NCBI GenBank assembly: GCA_037127315.1
Contig: JBBBDQ010001185.1
Span: 1,578,001 to 1,642,000 of the forward strand
DNA length: 64,000 nucleotides
Direction: 5' to 3'
DNA from: Ascarosepion bandense
Taxonomy: Eukaryota; Mollusca; Cephalopoda; Sepiida; Sepiidae
Shown here: positions 26,201-36,079 of the stretch, in pieces
Position numbering within the stretch: the stretch's first letter is position 1
Layout: each line of letters starts with the position of its first letter
Made by a program: the position numbers and the translations under genes
The notes under the pieces: generated by a model
Databases searched by the model: none
Told to the model about the DNA's origin: nothing
The model's input: only the letters and a program-made list of their open reading frames with translations

Positions 26201-28826
26201 GCAGAGTTTGCATTGAAGCAGTCGTCTTAGGATGACTGCTCTGCAACTCTATAACACTGTCAGCTCTCTGCTTCCGAGCGGAGAGCACAAACCCAGTCGT
26301 GGTTCCGCCGAAGGGTAGAACCACGACTCGGTAAAAATAGACAGACATATTTTTGGCCCGGCTATATGGCTGGTAATTCCCACATTAAAATGACCATGTG
26401 TCACATCCGGGCTTGCGTGGGAAGCCTAGTAAATACAGCAGAGTTTGCATTGGAGCAGTCGTCTTCGGATGACTGCTCTGTAACTCTATAACACTGTCAG
26501 CTCTCTGCTTCCGAGCAGAGAGCACAAACCCAGTCGTGGTTCCGCCGAAGGGTAGAACCACGACTCGGTAAAAATAGACAGACATATTTTTTGGCCCGGC
26601 TATATGGCTGGGAATTCCCACATTAAAATGACCATGTGTCACATCCGGGCTTGCGTGGGAAGCCTAGTAAATACAGCAGAGTTTGCATTGAAGCAGTCGT
26701 CTTAGGATGACTGCTCTGTAACTCTATAACACTGTCAGCTCTCTGCTTCCGAGCAGAGAGCACAAACCCAGTCGTGGTTCCGCCGAGGGGTAGAACCACG
26801 ACTCGGTAAAAATAGACAGACATATTTTTGGCCCGGCTATATGGCTGGGAATTCCCACATTAAAATGACCATGTGTCACATCCGGGCTTGCGTGGGAAGC
26901 CTAGTAAATACAGCAGAGTTTGCATTGAAGCAGTCGTCTTAGGATGACTGCTCTGTAACTCTATAACACTGTCAGCTCTCTGCTTCCGAGCAGAGAGCAC
27001 AAACCCAGTCGTGGTTCCGCCGAGGGGTGAGAACCACGACTCGGTAAAAAATAGACAGACATATTTTTGGCCCAGCTATATGGCTGGGAATTCCCACATT
27101 AAAATGACCATGCGTCACATCCGGCCTTGCGTGGGAAGGCTAGTAAATACAGCAGGGTTTGCATTGAAGCAGTCGTCTTCGGATGACTGCTCAATAACCC
27201 TATAACACTGTCAGCTCTCTGCTTCCGAGAAGAGAGCACAAACCCAGTCGTGGTTCCGCCGAAGGGTAGAACCACGACTCGGTAAAAATAGACGGAGATA
27301 TTTTTGGCCCGGCTATATGGCGGGGAATTCCCACATTAAAATGACCATGTGTCACATCCGGCCTTGCGTGGGAAGGCTAGTAAATACAGCAGGGTTTGCA
27401 TTGAAGCAGTCGTCTTCGGATGACTGCTCTATAACGCTATAACACTGTCAGCTCTCTGCTTCCGAGCAGAGAGCACAAACCCAGTCGTGGTTCCGCCGAA
27501 GGGTAGAACCACGACTCGGTAAAAATAGACAGACATATTTTTGGCCCGGCTATATGGCCGGGAATTCCCACATTAAAATGACCATGTGTCACATCCGGGC
27601 TTGCGTGGTAAGCCTAGTAAATACAGCAGAGTTTGCATTGAAGCAGTCGTCTTAGGATGACTGCTCTGTAACTCTATAACACTGTCAGCTCTCTGCTTCC
27701 GAGCAGAGAGCACAAACCCAGTCGTGGTTCCGCCGAAGGGTAGAACCACGACTCGGTAAAAATAGACAGACATATTTTTGGCCCGGCTATATGGCCGGGA
27801 ATTCCCACATTAAAATGACCATGTGTCACATCCGGCCTTGCGTGGGAAGGCTAGTAAATACAGCAGGGTTTGCATTGAAGCAGTCGTCTTCGGATGACTG
27901 CTCTATAACGCTATAACACTGTCAGCTCTCTGCTTCCGAGCAGAGAGCACAAACCCAGTCGTGGTTCCGCCGAAGGGTAGAACCACGACTCGGTAAAAAT
28001 AGACAGACATATTTTTGGCCCGGCTATATGGCTGGGAATTCCCACATTAAAATGAGCATGTGTCACATCCGGCCTTGCGTGGGAAGGCTAGTAAATACAG
28101 CAGAGTTTGCATTGGAGCAGTCGACGTAGGATGAGTGCTCTGTAACTCTATAACACTGTCAGCTCTCTGCTTCCGAGCGGAGAGCACAAACCCAGTCGTG
28201 GTTCCGCCGTAGGGTAGAACCACGACTCGGTAAAAATAGACAGACATATTTTTGGCCCGGCTATATGGCTGGGAATTCCCACATTAAAATGACCATGTGT
28301 CACATCCGGGCTTGCGTGGGAAGCCTAGTAAATACAGCAGAGTTTGCATTGAAGCAGTCGTCTTAGGATGACTGCTCTGCAACTCTATAACACTGTCAGC
28401 TCTCTGCTTCCGAGCAGAGAGCACAAACCCAGTCGTGGTTCCGCCGAAGGGTAGAACCACGACTCGGTAAAAATAGACAGACATATTTTTGGCCCGGCTA
28501 TATGGCCGGGAATACCCACATTAAAATGACCATGTGTCACATCCGGCTTTGCGTGGGAAGGCTAGTAAATACAGCAGGGTTTGCATTGGAGCAGTCGTCT
28601 TCGGATGACTGCTCTAAAACCCTATAACACTGTCAGCTCTCTGCCTCCGAGCAGAGAGCACAAACTCAGTCGTGGTTCCGCCGAAGGGTAGAACCACGAC
28701 TCGGTAAAAATAGACAGACATATTTTTGGCCCGGCTATATGGCCGGGAATACCCACATTAAAATGACCATGTGTCACATCCGGCCTTGTGTGGGAAGGCT
28801 AGTAAATACAGCAGGGTTTGTATTGA
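25964..28826 (+). repeat. Structured 237-bp tandem array, 12 units plus a 16-bp stub
   Basis: Units start at 25,964, 26,201, 26,438, 26,676, 26,913, 27,152, 27,389, 27,626, 27,863, 28,100, 28,337 and 28,574. The spacing is 237 bp apart from a 238 and a 239. Each unit contains six possible stems, numbered from the unit start: 3-8 with 45-50; 18-26 with 31-39 (TTAG or TTCG loop); 63-72 with 77-86 (TCCG loop); 95-105 with 118-128; 157-162 with 169-174; and 209-214 with 222-227. Several pairs change on both sides between units (see findings). Two interleaved subfamilies exist: units 1-4, 7 (3' part), 8 (5' part), 10 and 11 (5' part) carry one set of variants, and units 6, 9 and 12 the other. A short minus-strand ORF recurs in most units but is a by-product of the repeat. 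Confidence 0.95.
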
Positions 28827-28928
28827 GTTACAACCTGCTTTATTTTTGTCTGCCAGCTGGACGCTAGCTGGGACCCTTACGCCAGTAAGTGTTGTTATTT
28901 CTATTGTTATTCTATTATTATTCTACAG
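28827..28928 (+). other. Link between array and PLE, with possible 44-bp intron
   Basis: After the array stub there is a GC-richer stretch with CCAGCTGG and CTAGCTGG-like words, then CCA followed by GTAAGTG at 28,885. A T-rich run follows and ends in TTCTACAG at 28,928. This is a textbook 5' and 3' splice-site pair enclosing only 44 bp. PLEs are known to keep introns after transposition, so a mini-intron is possible, but nothing here proves splicing. Confidence 0.3.
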
Positions 28929-28994
28929 ATTTCCTCGATTCTGGCAATGATGTCCAAGTCCATACTTGGACATCATTGCCAGAATCGAGGAAAT
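28929..28994. repeat. Perfect 31-bp inverted repeat with 4-nt loop
   Basis: 28,929-28,959 is the exact reverse complement of 28,964-28,994, with CCAT between. The right arm is the start of recognisable PLE coding sequence (LDIIARIEEIALN in one frame), so the left arm is an inverted copy of the element's own 5' coding DNA. Fold-back at the 5' end is a known feature of PLE insertions. Confidence 0.95.
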
Positions 28995-29900
28995 AGCCTT
29001 GAACATTACTCGGGTTCAGTCGGATGAGCTAAGATGGAAAATAAAAGATATTGGAGAGAGCCAAACCACCAAACCGCCCAAATCAAGACTTGAATCAAGA
29101 CTTTACAGAGGAATGACAACGCCATCATACTAACAGCTGACAAAGACAATGCAATTGTAGAGGCGGAGTTCTCTCAACGTTACAGCAAGCTACCACTCAT
29201 CACGAGGAGAACATACCAATCTACCAATAGATAACCTGGTGGAAATGCTTACTTTCTGTACACAGACAACACACTTTGGAATGGGATCAGACATATATCA
29301 GCAAAATGAATGCTTAACAATGTGCTTACCATTATCACCAGCAATGACTAACAAATACTTTGAAGAGGTGGCATTAAAATCCACATCACTAAAGCCAAGT
29401 ATGGCTGGAATACGTAAATGACATCTTCATATCTTGGTCACAACAGGAAGTGGTCCAGTTAGTACTGGACCATGTGAACGCAATTAGATCACCGATACAG
29501 TTCATAATAGAGAACGAAAAGAATAACAAACTATAATTCCTAAATATACTAGTATCTTGGACAGAAAGGGGTTCAAGATATCCGTATATCGCAAGCCAAC
29601 TGTCACTGGACAATATCTCAACTTCAACTCCCACCATTCATACAGTGTAAAAGGAAAGGATCGTTTGCTGCTTACTACATCGACCAAAGTCATGTGGTAA
29701 CCCAGAGATATGTGAACAAGAAATGGTCAGTACAAGCAGTACACTACAACGTAGCAACTACCTTGGGTACATGATAGCAGCTCTAACAAACTGGGATAGA
29801 AGAATGCAAGAGGAAGACAATATTCAGAAAAAAGCCTTGGAAAAGATACAAAGATTTATGGTTCATATAACATAGAGACGACCTTTAAAAGTGATTAGCA
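28961..29900 (+). pseudogene. Penelope-like reverse transcriptase, degraded and 3' incomplete
   Basis: Translated pieces follow the PLE order. They are LDIIARIEEIALNITRVQSDELRW at the N-terminal side, NDNAIILTADKDNAIVE (the tADK-type motif of PLE reverse transcriptases), and LVEMLTFCTQTTHF with YQQNECLTM and PLSPAMTNKYFEEVALKS (fingers and palm). Then follow a destroyed YVDD region, IQFIIENEKNNKL with FLNILVS, and a shifted YRKPT/TGQYLNFNSHHS region (29,585-29,640). The C-terminal GIY-YIG endonuclease is not found after about 29,900. Stops and frameshifts rule out activity. It follows the 237-bp array directly, which may make the array part of this element. Confidence 0.82.
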
Positions 29901-30287
29901 CTTCGCAGACACCTCTTCCAAGTAAGACCTCGCATAGAGGAAAACTATTTCACAGTTAAATGCATGCTTTTCTCTAATAAATGTAAAATTGTTAATACAT
30001 CTCTATTGTGGCTACAAATTGTCGTTAGTTATTCTTTTCACGAGTCCTATATATTTTCTAATCCTAAATATACATTAATTGTGGAGGTTTCCGCTATATT
30101 TTCTTGGCTAACTCTACGTGGTTGGTAACACCTACAGACTGGTAACCGACCGACGTGATTACATTTTATTGGAAATATCTACAATGGTATGGTAAGAGGT
30201 TTTATTTAATTTCTCCATCTTGACGTCATGTTAAGTTTTTCAGGTGGCTATACTAAATCGCTGAAGGCCCAAAACCTAAGAAAAAAA
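29901..30287. other. AT-rich spacer
   Basis: I see no gene, RNA or clear repeat boundary here. The sequence moves from the PLE remnant into AT-rich DNA. Confidence 0.4.
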
Positions 30288-30679
30288 ACTGGAGTTACTA
30301 CATAGTACCTCGACTGATTCGCTGAAAAAAAACGCAAACTTAATAAAAAGCGAACTTTTTCTATCAAAATGTTCATGTTATTATTAAGAAGAGAGATCAA
30401 ATATTTTAAAGAAATTTTAATCCTTTCTAACACGTTCGAAATTTTGGTAAAAAATCTTGTTTTGAATTTTGTTAGCGGGTAACCAAATCGTTACGAGAGT
30501 TTACACTGGATAATGTAATACTATGTGCCTGAGTTTTTTTTTTTGTCCGGTGAAAAACACATTAATTTGGAAATTCTTGCAAAATTCAAATAATTGTTGG
30601 ATTTTAATGAAACTTTCAGGACTTATATCACAAATGGACGAAATTAGTTTTGAATTATTACTTTAAAAAATTTGGTTAG

Positions 30680-30733
<54 letters not shown>

Positions 30734-31680
30734 TTTTATATTTGTTACCCCGCCTTTACGTAAATTCATGAAATTTTAAGAAATTAAATTTGTTAATTAA
30801 GTTGGTTTTATTATTTAAACGCAGGATTCATTGGGGAATGTAAATCTTTTCAAGCATTTGGCCTTTATTTCTGAAAATCTGCTCCGAATAAAAAATAAAA
30901 ATGCAATAAAAATAATATTATTTAATTAGATAAGCTTTTAATTGCTTTAATAAATAATATTTTTTAAGAAAATTATAGTCTGAAGAAAAAAATTAGATTT
31001 ATAATGAAATTTCTAAGTGAATTGATTTCACTTTTTTATTTTTAATAATTTATAAAGTTTTTAAAATATTTAAAAATACCTCAAAGATTTATTGACGTTA
31101 GGTTATAAAGTCAAGACTATATTTACTAATATCAGGTTATTAAGTGAAGATTATATTTACTAATTGAAATCGAAAAATTGAAAATTGAAAATTGAAAAAT
31201 TGAAAATCGTCGACCCTTCGTATTTTTAAAATATTTTTTGTATTTGAATTTTTTTTATATGGCAATTTCTGTGTGTACTTTAAAAACTTATGTGTTTCAT
31301 GGTTTCTTTCTCTTACAAAAAAAATAATTGGAAAATGTTGTCAATTCCGGTCGGCATACATTTAGCTTATCTCGCATTTGTTTGTCTGTCATCACATGTC
31401 AAATCATACGGAGAAATGTCAGAAATATCAACACTCTGTATTTAAGAAATAGTTTTATTCTAAATTTCATGCTATATTTCTTTTTAAATGTCAAGATTTT
31501 AAATTCCAATCAATATAATTTCTGTTTGAAATCCACCAGAATATTTTGCTTACTGGAAATATGAAATGTAATCATTTAGCTTTCAATTAAAGCTAAAATA
31601 AAAGTTTCAATAAAACTTTTTTATTTTTAAAAATTCAATTTAAAAGTAAGGTATCAAAAATGAGTGGAGGTACTTAATTT
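30288..31680 (+). repeat. Dispersed repeat of about 1.4 kb, copy 1
   Basis: The sequence aligns by eye, with many small differences, to 36,303-37,760 in the same orientation. Shared landmarks are a GATTCGCTGAAAAAA-like start, CCTTTCTAACACGTTCG, GTAACCAAATCGTTACGAGA, TTGGATTTTAATGAAAC, ATTTAATTAGATAAGC, and AATGAGTGGAGGTAC at the end. It has no coding capacity that I can see. A (AT)25 tract at 30,682-30,731 is absent from the other copy, so it grew after the copies separated. Confidence 0.8.
30682..30731. repeat. (AT)25 microsatellite
   Basis: This is pure AT alternation within the dispersed repeat copy 1. Confidence 0.95.
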
Positions 31681-32367
31681 ACATGTTCAAGGGGCCATAC
31701 GCTGACGTCCGATCCCAGCAAAAAACACGCGATGAAAAGAAAGCATTTTTTAGGTATTTTGAGATCGAGGTCAGTTCAATAAGGTCTTTCCGGTTCTTCT
31801 GTGGCGGAATTACACTACCTGCATAACTGAATGCACGTTTTTTATATTAAATTTGAAGTAAATTGAGGAAACAAATAAACTTGTTATAGTAACAAATAAA
31901 TAAATAAATGTATTTCAACAAATATACATATAAGAGGTGAAAGAGGATAATGTCAATAGCAAGCAATGTTTGACGAAATTAAATTGTTTACTTGAAAAGT
32001 CCACAAGTGTGATTTAAGGTAAAAATATGTAGTGCAGAAATTAAGAGTTGTATCGCTTAGACTGTATTTTGAATTGTTTCTACTGAAAAAAAATTTGATT
32101 ACATTGTAGAATAGAATGATACTTTCTTGTTTTAATGTTCAAGATGTAATTTACAAAATAATTGAATAGCTCTGTGAATATTTTGTCCGATAAACAATTT
32201 GTTGAAGAATATTCTGTATAAAGAAAAGTTTGTTGATTTCACTTTGGCAGGTTGAGTGAATTCTTGTATTCTTATTGCCGTGATTATTAAACATTAAGTT
32301 CAACGATCAACAGATGATAAGAAAACAATAGTAGTACATTGGATTCATGCGTATTGCTGGGTGAAGT
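31681..32367. other. AT-rich spacer before the LTR element
   Basis: I identify no gene or RNA. The stretch ends at the TGTAGT start of the 5' LTR. The short chance ORFs have no family resemblance. Confidence 0.4.
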
Positions 32368-32844
32368 TGTAGTAAACAAAACAAATTCAAAATTTAAAAT
32401 TCAAATCTAACTCATTGATTTTGTTAGAAAAAAATGAATTTTCTGGAATGTACAAACTTTGTACACAAAATTCGCAAAATTTCACACCTCGATGTGAAAT
32501 GTTTTTTGGCAAATAGAAAACTAGGAAACATCTTTAAAAATATTCGAATAATCGTAGTAGAGAAAATTCAAGCATAATTAATACGTCCCTTGACAAACGT
32601 CAAGCGATCGTATTATTGTTGACTCTCTTTCTCTCTCATTTTCTTTTTCTTCACAGTTCACCAATCTACTTAATAACTACCATGTACCCTAAAAACTGAA
32701 CGAATATTTCAGACACTCCTCATACATACAACAAACGCTGACAGATACATACGCTTATACGCTTTCAACAATTACTACTATGAACATCTTCACGACCTTG
32801 TACCAACCAAAAGACATTACTTTTATTTGTAAAAACCTTAATTG

Positions 32845-32913
<69 letters not shown>

Positions 32914-32995
32914 TGTTGTTTCTATATACAATTTGATTTTCTTGTTTTGTACCCCTGTTATAGTGGGCTATCTACTAACAAGGCCAAATCAATCT
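32368..32995 (+). repeat. 5' LTR
   Basis: The 628-bp copy aligns end to end with 34,189-34,974, including the TTGTTTTGTACCCCTGTTAT segment near its end and a shared (TA)n(TG)n tract. That tract is longer here (about 32,847-32,908). The left end follows GTGAAGT and shows no match to the sequence after the right LTR. Confidence 0.75.
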
Positions 32996-33240
32996 AGAGA
33001 AATCGGGGAGCCGAGTTCGAATTCCAGTTGAATTCCTTGCATTCACTTACGCGCAAATACCCTTGGGAAAGGTATTAACCCGTCTCTTCCCTCCAGTTAT
33101 GGGTTAAATAATAGGACAGATTGGGTTCTATAGCCTTAGTCGGCAACCAGTCTACCGTAGAAAGCAATGGCAACCTACTGCGGGATAATCTTCTGCCCAG
33201 TCAGTCATGTCTCTTTCTTGGCACTTAACTGACTGACTGA
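32996..33240 (+). mobile_element. SINE copy at the LTR/internal junction
   Basis: It starts AGAGAAATCGG and contains the B-box-like GAGTTCGAATTCC. It shares its body with the copies at 3,947 (minus), 44,384 (plus) and 59,865 (minus), and ends with ACTGACTGACTGA. The tRNA head is cut just before the B box. The start coincides with the last base of the left LTR and the end joins directly to integrase coding sequence. Confidence 0.85.
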
Positions 33241-33698
33241 TTGATACGAACACCAGATGGATTGAAGCAAGCCCGCTACTGGAAATCACAGTGAAATCAG
33301 TATCAATAGCTTTCGTAGACTTATGGATCTTTAGATTTCGTGTTCAACTCCACGTTTTAACAGACAAAGGAAGCCAATTCGAATCTCAACTGTTCACAGA
33401 ATTATCTAAAATAAATGGTTTTTGCCGACTGGAAACAACAGAATACCACCCGCAAACGAACGGTGTAGTAGAAAGAGCACATAGAACCCCGAAGAGAGCA
33501 ATAATAGCAAGAAAAGAATCCACCCTGTCAGCTTTCTCCATTGTGCTTCTCGGAATCAGGATAACACCTAATGAATCCAACTATTCCCCGTTTACTGCAT
33601 TAATTGGAAGTCAAGCTCAAGTTCCGCGATTGTTAATCGATCCTACTAAAGATGAAGCCATAGAATTAACAAACTCTCACATCAAGATTTTTAACTGA
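33241..33698 (+). pseudogene. Ty3/gypsy-type integrase core fragment
   Basis: The frame up to the stop at 33,696-33,698 shows the retroviral-type integrase core. The upstream part reads NTRWIEASPLLEITVKSV. The second catalytic Asp block follows in VLTDKGSQFESQLF, then TEYHPQTNGVVERAHRT with the catalytic Glu. The last part, SPFTALIGSQAQVPRLL, matches the region that follows the core in Ty3/gypsy integrases. Sequence from 33,700 to about 33,960 looks like a frameshifted C-terminal continuation (RERKPLETPYTGPFQVL-like reading). The zinc-binding N-terminal part and all earlier pol domains are missing, so it cannot act alone. Confidence 0.85.
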
Positions 33699-34104
33699 AG
33701 AGATGCAATAATTTGACATAGAAAATTTTTTCCAGCGAACATTTGCACTTTACATCTACGTCATATATTCCTAAAGATTTACAAAACTGAGAACATATTT
33801 GGCTGAGAACGGACAGAGAACGAAAACCTTTAGAAACGCCATATACAGGCCCATTTCAAGTATTAAGCCGTCACAACACATTTTACTATAAATATATTTG
33901 AAAATGTGCATAATAATGTTTCCATTAACAGACTAAAACCAGTACATATTTCTAAAAATAAAAAGAAAAAAGGTTCTGTCGAAAGAATTCCATAATTGAA
34001 CGATTCCCAATCTCATGTCGATGTAGCTCATGATGAAAAAATAACTAAAACATAAGTCGGTAGAACAATTAAATGGAAAAAACACAACACATATTTTTAC
34101 TACT

Positions 34105-34109
<5 letters not shown>

Positions 34110-34153
<44 letters not shown>
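34110..34153. repeat. (TA)n with TGTA end
   Basis: This is a short TA microsatellite just upstream of the 3' LTR. Confidence 0.9.
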
Positions 34154-34188
34154 AAAATTACACTCTGTTGTTTGAGCGAGGACCTATA

Positions 34189-34837
34189 TGTAGTGAACAA
34201 AACAAATTCAAAATTTAAAATTCAAATCTAACTCATTGATTCTGTTAGAAAAATAGGAAATTTTTTTTTCTAAAATGTACAAACTTTGCACACAAAACTT
34301 GCGAAATTTCACACCTCGACGTGGTATGTTTTTCGACAAATAGCAAACTAGGAAACATCTAAAAAAAATGAATAATCTTTAATTATCAAAGAAACAAACA
34401 CACAAACAAAAAATAGCAAATTCCTTTTACGGACCCTTTTCGCGAGACGACGTGAAGTTTATTGTCGTCCAATGGAAAGCACAGAATTATATCCGAGTGT
34501 AAATTCCTAAGCGATCTGTTTGGAGCCCCAGAAAACGAAATAAAAGGACAAGACAAGAAGATGATCATAGTAGAAAAAATACAAGCATAATTAACACGTC
34601 CCCTTATTGTTGCCTCTCTTTCTCTCTCGTCTTCTTTTTCTTCACTGTTCACCAATCTACTTAATAACTGACCGATACCCTAAAGACTGAGCAGATACTT
34701 CAAAGACACTCCTCATACATACAACAAACGCTCACACATACATACGCATATACTCTTTCAACAATGACTACTATGAACATTTTCACGACTTTGTACCAAC
34801 CAAAAGACATTACTTTTATTTGTAAAAACCTTAATTG

Positions 34838-34892
<55 letters not shown>

Positions 34893-34974
34893 TGTTGTTT
34901 TTATATACAATTTGATTTTCTTGTTTTGTACCCCTGTTATAGTGGGCTATCTACTAACAAGGCCAAATCAATCT
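34189..34974 (+). repeat. 3' LTR
   Basis: The 786-bp copy begins TGTAGTGAACAAAAC and ends CCAAATCAATCT, the same ends as the left copy. It is the more complete of the two and includes a GC-richer stretch near 34,430-34,560 that is deleted on the left. It contains a (TA)n(TG)n tract at about 34,837-34,887. Confidence 0.75.
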
Positions 34975-36079
34975 AATCTGTTTCAACAGACATACACATC
35001 ACTATAAGGGATAACTCACTATAAAGTTTGTAGTGACGTGGATTCTGTTGAAAGATGGATACTTACTGATTGAAGAAACGAAATCTGCGGTTTAAATACG
35101 TTTCAATATGGATCGAAACGCCTCAGCGGGAAAATTACATCTCGTGCAGAAATACTTTTGTTTAGAAGTGAATTAGCCAATCAGATTGCGAGTTTTAAAA
35201 TTTTTTTAGAAAGCTGCCTGGAAAAATGCACAAAATTTGACTATTAAAAATAAAGCAATAGATAAATTATCGTCAAGCTGCGATAGGTAAATTGTCCTAT
35301 GATAGTTAATTAGTAATTTTTATCCAATGACATTGCGAATTTCCACAAAATATGTTAGAAGGAATTTATACAAGTTTTTCTTCTTTCTTTTCTTTTTTTT
35401 TTTGTCTTTGCATGATGGGAAAAATATTCATTTTATTTTTTGTAACTCCCATACTTCCATGGGTCAGAGTGATAAAGGATTTATTGAATAACATGTAAAA
35501 TAAATAATGATAAATTGAAATGAGATAATAAAATATAGCTAAAAGGACTCTGAAGTAAACCACTATTGATTTTTTTACAAAAAATGATTATAATTACTTC
35601 GGCAACGAAAACTTAGCTCGTGAAATTTGTTCATAAGCAAAATCTTAGAATAAATTCCCCTTTCTACGATTTATGAAAATATTTTTCATGAAATATCTTT
35701 TAAGAAATCTAAGTTTTAAAAAATTACGTAGTCGTGTATAAAAAATCTCATTAAACCTCGAACATAAATAACCAGAGCCTATTCAGTGACTCAGTAAGAA
35801 ACGATTTTCTTCTCGCCCTAATAGTTCTGATTCGTGAGTGTCATTGGTAATAATATCCATTCAAATATTTCAAAGTCAATCAACCCATTATTTTTTTTTT
35901 TCTTTGTTTGGTACGTTGGTACTTTTTAGGAACAAGTCTTTATAATTGTCAAATATTACAATTGGGACTAAAACACAGTCGAGTGAAGCTTAATTCAGAT
36001 TTGGTCACTCCAAACCAAAATGATTCTTGAATAATTTTATACAAGTATATTAGTACTTTACGAAAAAATGTTATTTTTA
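34975..36079. other. AT-rich spacer with CACTATAAGGGAT motif
   Basis: I see no gene. CACTATAAGGGAT near 35,000 recurs near 37,810, so the two may be edges of the same degraded DNA transposon family. I could not find paired terminal inverted repeats. Confidence 0.35.

Larger units (their letters stand above)
32368..34974 (+). mobile_element. Internally deleted Ty3/gypsy-type LTR retrotransposon
   Basis: Two direct repeats (32,368-32,995 and 34,189-34,974) begin with TGTAGT and end near CCAAATCA. They flank integrase coding sequence at 33,240-33,700. Reverse transcriptase, protease and gag are absent, so most of the interior is deleted. The left LTR lacks about 180 bp that the right keeps (roughly 34,370-34,575). 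A SINE sits exactly at the inner edge of the left LTR. I could not find matching target-site duplications outside the LTRs. Confidence 0.75.

Noticed and set aside
25842..28484. A recurring minus-strand ORF of about 66 residues in most units of the 237-bp array
   Set aside because: The unit length is a multiple of three and the copies are very similar, so any open frame repeats. Variation between units is explained by stem pairing, and there is no sign that synonymous changes are favoured.
25964..28810. Hammerhead, twister or HDV-type self-cleaving ribozyme in the array units
   Set aside because: No CTGANGA...GAAA core exists on either strand. A TAACACTG string recalls part of twister, and GGCTGGG recalls HDV-like sequence, but the rest of each required core is missing.
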